DNA from: Methanosphaera sp. SHI613
GTDB lineage: Archaea; Methanobacteriota; Methanobacteria; Methanobacteriales; Methanobacteriaceae
Length of the DNA stretch: 5,299 nt
Assembly (NCBI GenBank): GCA_003266145.1
Contig: MVJJ01000104.1
Span: 1-5,299 of the forward strand
Direction of reading: 5' to 3'
A program made the translations under genes and the position numbers. Under the pieces are notes generated by a model. It made no database searches. It was not told the origin of the DNA and was given only the letters and a program-made list of their open reading frames with translations. Shown here piece by piece: positions 1 through 5,299 of this stretch (positions within the stretch are counted from its first letter, which is position 1; every line of letters begins with the position of its first letter).

Positions 1-645
1 ACAGCCATATTAGGTAGTTATGATTATAGAGTAGCCGGCTTATTTGCACTCATAATATCATTAATATTCTATGTAGTTGCATTTATTATAGCAATATTCA
101 TGCCAGTGATTTTAGGAACACTTGCAAAAACAGACAGCATTGAACAGGCATTGCATGTAAATGATATAATAAACACTGCAAAACAGATCGGTCTTGTAGA
201 GCTATTCATATTAATTATACTTATAGCAATTGTTGGTGCGGTCATATCACTTGTTGGAACATTCATTACATTCATTCCGGTAGTTGGTTCTATCATCACT
301 ATTGGATTCTTATACACATTCATTTTGTTATTCAATAGCAGATGCTACGGTTTGATATATAACAATCAGTTCGAAAAACAGAACCAGTACGCATATAATA
401 ACCAGCAATACACTCAATATCCTAACCAGAACTACAACCCACAATACAACCAAGAACAAAACTATCAGCAACAAGCACAAAACCAACAAGATAATCAAGT
501 CCAGAACACACAACCCGAAAATAATCCAATGGACTTTAACAATACAAATACAGACACACAAACTGCTACAAAAACATGCATTTCATGTGGATATGCAAAC
601 CCAGAATATGCCCAGCATTGTGGAAACTGTGGAAACAAATTATAG
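1..645 (+). CDS. DUF4013-like multi-pass membrane protein with C-terminal zinc ribbon (5' end missing)
   Basis: The reading frame is open from base 1, so the gene starts upstream of the window; 214 residues are visible and the stop is TAG at 643-645. The Met codon at 100 lies inside a hydrophobic segment and is not the start. Visible residues about 11-37, 64-86 and 88-108 are strongly hydrophobic and likely membrane-spanning. The 'PVVGSIITIGFLYTF' stretch followed by 'RCYGLIYNN' matches what I know of DUF4013 proteins of methanogens, a family of unknown function. A Gln/Asn/Tyr-rich linker (about residues 121-190) follows, then a four-cysteine ribbon with C193, C196, C207 and C210 (CxxC-x10-CxxC), which should bind one zinc. 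The likely layout is a membrane domain with a flexible tail ending in a small zinc knob, probably cytoplasmic. Biological role unknown. The family call rests on recall of sequence style and would need a profile search. Confidence 0.75.
   Translation, partial: TAILGSYDYRVAGLFALIISLIFYVVAFIIAIFMPVILGTLAKTDSIEQALHVNDIINTAKQIGLVELFILIILIAIVGAVISLVGTFITFIPVVGSIITIGFLYTFILLFNSRCYGLIYNNQFEKQNQYAYNNQQYTQYPNQNYNPQYNQEQNYQQQAQNQQDNQVQNTQPENNPMDFNNTNTDTQTATKTCISCGYANPEYAQHCGNCGNKL
361..570 (+). repeat. Low-complexity Q/N/Y-rich coding tract
   Basis: This stretch inside the DUF4013-like gene is built almost entirely of CAA/CAG, AAC/AAT and TAC/TAT codons, giving irregular runs such as 'NQNYNPQYNQEQNYQQQ'. 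There is no exact repeat unit, only biased composition. It joins the last membrane segment to the zinc ribbon and is predicted to be disordered. Such tracts vary in length between relatives through slippage and recombination. Confidence 0.7.
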
Positions 646-685
646 GAGAATTCAAATATTCTTCTATAACCTAACCCCCAACCTA

Positions 686-693
686 TTTATATA
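686..693 (+). promoter_or_regulatory. Archaeal TATA box (box A) for the acetyltransferase gene
   Basis: TTTATATA is an exact match to the methanogen box A consensus. It lies in the gap after the DUF4013-like gene, just downstream of a C-rich patch (671-683). The usual spacing of about 25 bases predicts a transcript start near 715-718. That gives a leader of only about ten bases before the ATG at 728, with a weak purine-rich ribosome site (AAAGAAG) at 715-721. The leader would be very short or nearly absent. Confidence 0.5.
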
Positions 694-727
694 CATATTA
701 ATAAGAAGAAAGTTAAAGAAGATAAAT

Positions 728-1267
728 ATGAAATATGTAACTTTCAATCCCGACATTCATGATGCTGATAAAATTGCAACCTTCAAATATGAGGTGGATT
801 TCAGGACTTTTGACAAGCTTTTTGATTCAAAGCAAAAGGCCATATCCACCATTTCAAAAAGTCTAAAAAAAGACAAATGCATTAAAGTTATCTATGATGA
901 TGAAACACTTATTGGAATGATAACCATTTATACACACAATACTAAACATAAAACACATTTTAGCTCATTAAAACTATTGATTGTTGACATACTTGATTAC
1001 TTTGTAATATGTGATATTAAAAAGGATGATTTCTACATAGCCGAACTTGCCATTGACAAAAATCAAAGATCCAAGGGTTATGGAACAAGAGTTCTAGAAG
1101 ATGTTATAAAATATGCTAAAAAGAAGGGATATAAACGAGTTATTTTAGACGCTGATTTTAGAAATCCTAAGGCAAAGAAGTTATATGAAAGATTAGGCTT
1201 CAAGGTATTCAACAAGAAATCATTCCTGAAAAGGGGCATGTATAATATGGAGTTTAAACTATCATAG
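728..1267 (+). CDS. GNAT family N-acetyltransferase
   Basis: The 179-residue protein has the acetyl-CoA binding fold of the GNAT superfamily. Motif A is seen as 'IAELAIDKNQRSKGYGTRVL' (residues 104-123), whose Q113-R114-S115-K116-G117-Y118-G119-T120 is the Q/RxxGxG/A pyrophosphate loop. Motif B follows as 'NPKAKKLYERLGFKV' (146-160), with Y153 in the position that often acts as general acid. The length is normal for a single-domain member. It should transfer an acetyl group from acetyl-CoA to an amine in the cytoplasm; the substrate (protein N-terminus, amino acid, polyamine or other) cannot be read from the sequence. The frame is open further upstream to an ATG at 587, but that would overlap the preceding gene and its zinc ribbon and add a non-homologous N-terminus. 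ATG 728 fits the TATA box at 686 and a typical GNAT beginning. No visible link in function to its neighbours. Confidence 0.85.
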   Translation: MKYVTFNPDIHDADKIATFKYEVDFRTFDKLFDSKQKAISTISKSLKKDKCIKVIYDDETLIGMITIYTHNTKHKTHFSSLKLLIVDILDYFVICDIKKDDFYIAELAIDKNQRSKGYGTRVLEDVIKYAKKKGYKRVILDADFRNPKAKKLYERLGFKVFNKKSFLKRGMYNMEFKLS

Positions 1268-1269
1268 TA

Positions 1270-1289
1270 ATATTCAAATATATGAATAT
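1270..1289. repeat. Inverted repeat between acetyltransferase and next gene
   Basis: Perfect 7-base arms, ATATTCA (1270-1276) and TGAATAT (1283-1289), flank a 6-base AT spacer. The element begins two bases after the stop codon at 1265-1267. It could be an operator overlapping an upstream promoter element of the next gene or a weak hairpin in the 3' end of the acetyltransferase message. In DNA this AT-rich, chance is a real alternative. Confidence 0.35.
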
Positions 1290-1305
1290 AATGGATTTGA
1301 ATAAA

Positions 1306-1313
1306 TTATTTAT
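1306..1313 (+). promoter_or_regulatory. Possible TATA box for the membrane-anchored protein gene
   Basis: TTATTTAT is a partial box A match. It would place a transcript start near 1335 and give a leader of about 30 bases to the ATG at 1366. An alternative AT-rich element (AAATATAT, 1276-1283) overlaps the inverted repeat and would favour the upstream ATG at 1330. The background is so AT-rich that neither is firm. Confidence 0.25.
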
Positions 1314-1365
1314 CCATGAAAGAATAAATATGAACAAGAAGATAACATTTATTGAAGGCATAGAC

Positions 1366-1986
1366 ATGAACAATAAAAAAATAATCATAATTATCATATT
1401 ACTTTTAATTATTGTAGGAGCAATCCTACTTATCTTTGCAAACTCTATAAAATATGAAAAAGTAGAAATAACACCAAATGGAACTACAATTGATGTTATA
1501 GCAAATAAGACCCAATATCAGGGAGATGTTGATGGCATAAAACTTTGGAGTTGGGATACTGGAGTATTAGTAGCTTTCAATAGCTATGGAGATAATGACC
1601 TGCTTAAAATAAATGAGTATGGATTTAATACAATTAATGAAATAGTAAAAAAGGGCAATTCAGAAAACATTGATGGCTATACATGCTATACAATAAATGC
1701 TGATGACTTATTACAGATAGAAATATTTAACATAATCAAGCTAAACTATAAGGGCAAATTCTACTGCATTCCATTAGATAACCAAACTTCTCATGACAAT
1801 ATAATCATATGCTGTAATGACAAGGACATAGCACTGCATATGGCCAAATCAGTAGAGTATAAAAATGTATATCCAAATGATACTTCACTTGATGGGGCTA
1901 AATCCACAGTTGAAAATATAACCAACACACTAGAGTCAAAAAGTCCTGTAAATCTCAATGAAATAAAAAATAAGTATATAAAATGA
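1366..1986 (+). CDS. Single-pass membrane-anchored protein of unknown function
   Basis: The 206-residue protein starts with a short basic N-terminus (MNNKK) and one very hydrophobic segment (residues about 6-26, nearly all Ile/Leu/Val). This looks like an uncleaved signal anchor; no lipobox cysteine follows it. The rest is soluble and probably outside the membrane. It begins with an Ile/Val-rich strand region ('VEITPNGTTIDVIANKTQY', 33-51), then a Trp pair 'LWSWDTG' (60-66), 'NIDGYTCYTINADDLL' (101-116) and 'HDNIIICCNDKDIALHMAKS' (143-162). Cysteines are at 107, 134, 149 and 150. I recall similar small anchored proteins, often in several copies, in Methanobacteriales genomes, but know no assigned function. 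I chose ATG 1366 because it puts the anchor at the very N-terminus and has GAAGG seven bases upstream; in-frame ATGs at 1330 and 1282 would only add a polar extension. Not recognised as an enzyme. Confidence 0.7.
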   Translation: MNNKKIIIIIILLLIIVGAILLIFANSIKYEKVEITPNGTTIDVIANKTQYQGDVDGIKLWSWDTGVLVAFNSYGDNDLLKINEYGFNTINEIVKKGNSENIDGYTCYTINADDLLQIEIFNIIKLNYKGKFYCIPLDNQTSHDNIIICCNDKDIALHMAKSVEYKNVYPNDTSLDGAKSTVENITNTLESKSPVNLNEIKNKYIK

Positions 1987-2012
1987 TTATTTCAGTATAC
2001 CCTTCAACCTTC

Positions 2013-2019
2013 TTTTTTT
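2013..2019 (+). terminator. Oligo-T terminator after the plus-strand genes
   Basis: A run of seven T lies 27 bases after the stop codon of the membrane-anchored protein gene, preceded by a C/T-rich stretch and without a clear stem. Archaeal RNA polymerase terminates at such T runs without needing a hairpin, so this is the likely end of the plus-strand message. Confidence 0.5.
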
Positions 2020-2085
2020 AGAATAGTTACACCCATAGACTGATACAAAAAGATTATTAAAACTACATCTTTGTTATGATTTTAA

Positions 2086-2264
2086 CTATTTTTTGCTATT
2101 GCATATGCTAGTAGTATTTATTTCTACAATATGATACTGGCCAATATCAGTAGGAGTACTTTTCACTTTGATTAAGCAGATATTATCATAAGTACAGTTT
2201 TGACATTGTTGAATTAAATTACCCAAATATCAAGAGCACCATCATAATTAGTTTCAATAAAAAC
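2086..2264 (-). pseudogene. Possible decayed gene fragment (tentative)
   Basis: Read on the minus strand, 2264 down to 2217 gives 'VFIETNYDGALDIWVI', then a stop. In a second frame, 2229 down to the TAG at 2086-2088 is open for 47 codons and includes 'QQCQNCTYDNICLIK' followed by 'STPTDIGQYHIVEINTTS'. The two would join through one frameshift near 2220-2230. The residue mix is closer to real protein than to random AT-rich translation. There is no start codon, no ribosome site and no recognised family. It could be the 3' remnant of a gene once downstream of the ABC operon, or chance. Confidence 0.2.
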
Positions 2265-2283
2265 TTACAACACATGAATCTCT

Positions 2284-2293
2284 CTTATATAAG
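2284..2293. promoter_or_regulatory. Perfect palindrome containing a TATA-like core
   Basis: CTTATATAAG is a perfect 10-base palindrome with TTATATAA inside, so it reads as box A on either strand. On the plus strand it is followed at once by a G-rich tract (2293-2305). It might drive a short transcript antisense to the 3' end of the ABC gene, but no gene sits at a fitting distance in either direction. Confidence 0.25.
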
Positions 2294-2375
2294 GGGGAGG
2301 GGAGGTTCAATATAGAATATGGGGCATGTCAATTTCATACCCTTTTTTCTAGTAGTTTTTTAGCCACTATTGATT

Positions 2376-4025
2376 CTATAATTGGATTATATTATCATAT
2401 TTGCAATGAATTTCATCAGTTAATATTATTGTTGTCTTATTTTCCATAAGTTTTCTTAAACTTTGATAGACTTTCTGTTTGGTTATCTTATCTATGTTTG
2501 ACAGGCTATTTTCTATTATTAATATCTTGGATTCTTTAACATAGGCTCTTGTTAGAAGTATTAATTCACGTTCGCCCTGGCTGAGATTGTTATTTTCATC
2601 GGATATTATTGTATCATATTGTTCTGGTAGTTTCATTATAAATTCATGACTTCCCACTTCTTTTGCTGCTTTAACTATGTCTTCATTACTAATATTATCT
2701 GTTGAGTAGGCTATGTTTTCTTTGACACTTGCCTTGTATAATTGATTTTTCTCTGATATGATTGTGCAGGAATCTATAATATTCCTTTGAGGTATAGTGT
2801 TTATATTCTTACCATCTACCAGTATCTGGCCTGAATCAGTTTCATATAACTTTGTTAACAGGTTAATAATTGTTGATTTTCCACTTGCTGCTTTACCTTT
2901 AATCAGTATTTTGCTTTTGTCACTTATTTTAAAGTTTAAGTTATCCAATACTTTTTTGTCATCATAACTGAATGAAACATTCCTAAATTCTATTTCTCCA
3001 TGGGATATGTCAATGTTTTTTAGTGTTCCTTCCTGATCGGGTGTGTGTAGTAATTCATATATTTTTAGGAAACTTGAATATGTTCCTTGTAGTTCCCGTA
3101 TTGTTTTTCCAAAGTATTTGAGTTGGTTAATAATTATTTGTCCATATAATATTAAGGCTAACACGGTCTCAAGGTCTATTGTATTCTCAAATAACAGTTC
3201 TATTGCTATTGCATATATTAAGATATAGACTAAGTTGGACATGAATAGTGTTATTGGTTCTAGGATTACTGCTTTTGTGGTTGCATTAGTAAAAGCTTTT
3301 TTGTCAAGATGGTTTAATTGGTCAAATCTATCTTCACAATAATTATTGTTGTCATTTGTATTTACGATAGTTTTATTCAGGAGTGTATCTCCAATCAGTG
3401 CTATCATTTTACTCATGTATTCTCGTGATTCTTTCACATAATCTATACTATACTTGTTGATTAGTACGATTAATATAATGGTTATAATCATTATTAACAT
3501 GTACCATTTGGTTAATTCCCAGTCCATTAGTAACATTATCACTACAGCTAGAATAAATAATAATGTTTTACTGATTATTGTAGCTAATTTAACCCCCATA
3601 AAGCTTCGTATTACAAGAGTATCATGATTGATTCTTGACATAATTTCTCCTGAATGGGTGTCATTTAAGTACTTGTAATTAAGGCTGTGAACTTTATTAT
3701 TAATTCGTTCACGTAATCCTAATGTAATCTTATCACTTACAGGATATGTTATGTAAGTGATAACTATCTTAAGGCCATAAGTCAATAGGATAAGTACTGT
3801 TATCTCAATTAGGAGATTTGTAAATTTTGATGAGAAAAAAATGGTACTTCCCGCTGTATAATCATCGAACATGTTTATTAATTTTCCTAATATCTTAGGT
3901 AAATTAATGGCAAGTATAGAGTAAACAAGTAGTAATGCAGTAATTATTATAAATCGTAGTCTGAAGGGCTTTAAGAGTTTCTTTGTAAAATTTACAAAAT
4001 CCGTATAATCGGCTGGTTTCTTCAT
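2376..4025 (-). CDS. ABC exporter half-transporter, TMD-NBD fusion, degenerate ATPase, short C-terminus
   Basis: The 549-residue protein is one half of a type IV ABC exporter (MsbA/LmrCD fold) in the membrane. Six hydrophobic segments lie at about residues 24-42, 68-92, 145-165, 172-190, 254-277 and 285-303. The nucleotide-binding domain runs from about 345: A-loop Y354, Walker A G377-T385 (GKAASGKST), signature LSQGE 481-485 and D-loop SNID 509-512. Several key positions are altered: the Q-loop Gln is Glu (E425), the Walker B Asp is Glu (E505), the catalytic Glu is Asn (N506) and the H-switch His is Asp (D537). The protein stops at 'DNIIQL', about 30 residues before exporters usually end. 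It starts at ATG 4025, overlapping the upstream gene's stop by four bases (ATGA), with AAAGGGATGAT just upstream as ribosome site, so the two are coupled and should form a heterodimer. Substrate unknown; drug, lipid or peptide export are all possible. Confidence 0.85.
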   Translation of the reverse strand: MKKPADYTDFVNFTKKLLKPFRLRFIIITALLLVYSILAINLPKILGKLINMFDDYTAGSTIFFSSKFTNLLIEITVLILLTYGLKIVITYITYPVSDKITLGLRERINNKVHSLNYKYLNDTHSGEIMSRINHDTLVIRSFMGVKLATIISKTLLFILAVVIMLLMDWELTKWYMLIMIITIILIVLINKYSIDYVKESREYMSKMIALIGDTLLNKTIVNTNDNNNYCEDRFDQLNHLDKKAFTNATTKAVILEPITLFMSNLVYILIYAIAIELLFENTIDLETVLALILYGQIIINQLKYFGKTIRELQGTYSSFLKIYELLHTPDQEGTLKNIDISHGEIEFRNVSFSYDDKKVLDNLNFKISDKSKILIKGKAASGKSTIINLLTKLYETDSGQILVDGKNINTIPQRNIIDSCTIISEKNQLYKASVKENIAYSTDNISNEDIVKAAKEVGSHEFIMKLPEQYDTIISDENNNLSQGERELILLTRAYVKESKILIIENSLSNIDKITKQKVYQSLRKLMENKTTIILTDEIHCKYDNIIQL

Positions 4026-5299
4026 AATATCATCCCTTTATCTGTATTAACTAAGTTTTTATAATATTCTGAATTTTCGATTAACTCTGAATGAGTGCCT
4101 ATTGTACTAATTTTCCCATCTTCCAATAGAATAATCTTATCAGTATTTTTCAATATTTCCATATTGTCCGTTACAAGTATTATTGTCTTGTTTTTTAAAT
4201 GTTGTCTGATTTTTTCAAATATTTTATACTGTGAATTCTCGTCATAAGTACTGAACACATTATCAAATATATATGTATCAGCTTTTTTAAGAAGACAACG
4301 CATTATATTCAGCCTATTTTTTATATTGGTTGATAAGTTAGCACCTTTTTCATTAACTTTGTAAGATAAAAAGTCATCAATATCTTCAACACATTCATCT
4401 AAACCGGATAGTTCTGCAGATAATCTAATTGCATCCATGTCAATTGAATCATCTTTAAGGGTAATGTTTGATTTTACAGTATCGTTAAATAGGAACGTTT
4501 TTTGTGTTGCAATTGATAGTTTATTTTTTAAGTCTTTCTTGTTAATTTTATTGATATCATTACCGTCTATTTTTATTTCACCCTCAGTACATGGATATAA
4601 TCCATTTAAAAGTGATAATATTGTTGATTTTCCACTTGCAATTTTACCCACGATTGCTATTGTAGACTCTTTTTCAATATTAAATGTCACATCATGAAGT
4701 ACATTGTCTGTTTTGTATTTGAAGCTAACATCATCAAATTCAATTATGTTCGGATTATTATTGTTTTTGAATTCATACTCCTCTTCTTTAAATGTATCTT
4801 CAAGAATCAATACTTGTTCCATTCTTTTTGATGTAGCATTTACTTTTGTTAATGAATTAAATATTGAAGGTAGCATTTTTATACTGGTTAAACTAAACAG
4901 TACAAATTGGAAAAATATAACTAATTCAAATACATCTATTCTTACAGTAATTAATTCCTGACTGGCTAAGAGTATCATAAGTACTATGAACAAATTAAAA
5001 ATTATTAAAAATAATGGATAGAAATAACTTGTTCTTTTAGAATAATCCAAACTGGTAGTATATGATGTTTCTATAGCATCCTGAAATTCTTTTTTTTCAT
5101 ATTGTTGTTTATTATTCATTCGTACATTATCAAACATTAATGCCCCTTGTCTAAATAAGAAATTAATGGCGGCAAATGTTTTTTTAAGTCCAAAATATTC
5201 ATCACATGCATATCTTAAGATTTTATAAACAAAGACTAGCATCAGAGCCATTAAAAACAGATATACATATCCTAAAAAAGAACTCATATAATTAAGATC
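4022..5299 (-). CDS. ABC exporter half-transporter, TMD-NBD fusion, partner subunit (5' end missing)
   Basis: The frame is open through to the window edge (codons for D-L-N-Y precede the Met at 5285-5287). The visible transmembrane part is only about half the usual size, so some 160 residues are missing; the Met at 5287 is probably internal. Numbering from that Met, hydrophobic segments lie near 5-22, 91-108 and 118-140, corresponding to the later helices of a type IV exporter. The nucleotide-binding domain starts near 182: A-loop Y191, Walker A G214-T222 (GKIASGKST), Q-loop Q262, Walker B ending at D342, D-loop STYD 346-349, then a normal C-terminal 'GTHSELIEN' segment. Changes: signature LSTNI (318-322) instead of LSGGQ, N343 in place of the catalytic Glu, and D374 in place of the H-switch His. 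It is the upstream gene of the operon and overlaps the next by ATGA. It should pair with that 549-residue protein. Confidence 0.85.
   Translation of the reverse strand, partial: DLNYMSSFLGYVYLFLMALMLVFVYKILRYACDEYFGLKKTFAAINFLFRQGALMFDNVRMNNKQQYEKKEFQDAIETSYTTSLDYSKRTSYFYPLFLIIFNLFIVLMILLASQELITVRIDVFELVIFFQFVLFSLTSIKMLPSIFNSLTKVNATSKRMEQVLILEDTFKEEEYEFKNNNNPNIIEFDDVSFKYKTDNVLHDVTFNIEKESTIAIVGKIASGKSTILSLLNGLYPCTEGEIKIDGNDINKINKKDLKNKLSIATQKTFLFNDTVKSNITLKDDSIDMDAIRLSAELSGLDECVEDIDDFLSYKVNEKGANLSTNIKNRLNIMRCLLKKADTYIFDNVFSTYDENSQYKIFEKIRQHLKNKTIILVTDNMEILKNTDKIILLEDGKISTIGTHSELIENSEYYKNLVNTDKGMIL
4028..4038 (-). promoter_or_regulatory. Ribosome binding site inside the upstream gene's 3' end
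   Basis: On the minus strand AAAGGGATGAT precedes the ATG at 4025-4023 by two bases and partly matches the anti-Shine-Dalgarno complement (GGAGGTGAT). It lies within the last codons of the upstream ABC gene. This supports the chosen start of the second subunit and reinitiation across the ATGA junction. Confidence 0.5.

Larger units (their letters stand above)
1987..2375. other. Convergent intergenic spacer without an intact gene
   Basis: This gap separates the plus-strand genes from the minus-strand ABC exporter operon; both sides are transcribed towards it. No frame holds a gene-sized ORF with a start and ribosome site. Contents seen: the oligo-T run near 2013; two open minus-strand stretches with protein-like composition in different frames (2217-2264 and 2086-2229), possibly a decayed gene end; a TATA-containing palindrome (2284-2293) with a G-rich tract directly after it; and two T6 runs on the plus strand (2343-2348 and 2356-2361). 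On the minus strand the nearest run that could end the exporter message is only five T (plus-strand A run 2259-2263), so its terminator is unclear. Confidence 0.6.

Noticed and set aside
69..561. Minus-strand open frames opposite the DUF4013-like gene (69-335 and 328-561)
   Set aside because: They are antisense to a well-supported gene. Their Val/Leu/Cys-rich or Met/Ile/Asn-rich composition is what reverse-complemented membrane and Q/N codons give.
587..727. Upstream extension of the acetyltransferase to an ATG at 587
   Set aside because: It would overlap the zinc-ribbon codons of the preceding gene, adds a segment unlike GNAT proteins, and would place the good TATA box inside the coding region.
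2273..2275. Minus-strand ATG at 2275-2273 opening a short hydrophobic peptide
   Set aside because: It ends after about 18 codons and sits too close to the TATA palindrome to be transcribed from it.
2319..2363. A 14-codon plus-strand ORF (MGHVNFIPFFLVVF) after the GGAGG at 2301-2305
   Set aside because: Spacing from GGAGG to ATG is long (13 bases), a transcript starting from the palindromic TATA box would begin after the GGAGG, and the peptide is too short to judge.
3043..4961. Plus-strand open frames within the ABC genes (3043-3228, 4437-4697, 4704-4961)
   Set aside because: They lie opposite strong ABC transporter coding sequence, have no ribosome sites and show no recognisable domain.
5285..5287. 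ATG at 5287 as the true start of the upstream ABC subunit
   Set aside because: The frame stays open to the window edge, and starting here would leave only about half of the expected transmembrane domain.
1..5299. CRISPR array, tRNA, rRNA, insertion sequence or attachment site
   Set aside because: No regularly spaced repeats, cloverleaf-like segments, transposase motifs or terminal inverted repeats were seen on either strand.

Overview
The window is AT-rich throughout, with archaeal-looking signals: a TTTATATA box A promoter, oligo-T termination runs and very short leaders. The gene content also fits a low-GC methanogen of the Methanobacteriales (Methanosphaera or Methanobrevibacter type): a multi-pass DUF4013-like membrane protein with a C-terminal zinc ribbon, and a small membrane-anchored protein with a 'TPNGTTIDV' type segment. 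The taxon is inferred from style and family resemblance, not from a marker gene.

Left part (1-1986, plus strand). Three genes lie head to tail: the 3' part of a DUF4013-like membrane protein with a Q/N/Y-rich linker and a four-cysteine ribbon; a 179-residue GNAT-type N-acetyltransferase with its own good TATA box; and a single-pass membrane-anchored protein of unknown function. The gaps of 82 and 98 bases, with promoter-like elements in them, suggest separate transcription units rather than one tight operon.

Middle (1987-2375). This is a 389-base convergent spacer with no convincing intact gene. It holds an oligo-T terminator after the plus-strand genes, a perfect 10-base palindrome containing a TATA box, a G-rich tract unusual for this DNA, and peptides in broken minus-strand frames that may be a decayed gene end.

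Right part (2376-5299, minus strand). Two genes overlap by ATGA and encode the two halves of a heterodimeric type IV ABC exporter. Each has a transmembrane domain fused to a nucleotide-binding domain. The first gene of the operon runs off the window edge and lacks its 5' end. The second is complete but ends early, just after the last strand of its ATPase core.

The most interesting feature is in this pair. Both ATPase domains keep Walker A, but both carry Asn where the catalytic Glu after Walker B is expected and Asp where the H-switch His is expected. Other motifs have decayed in only one subunit each. Heterodimeric exporters commonly have one weak site and one active site; here neither site has a canonical catalytic dyad.
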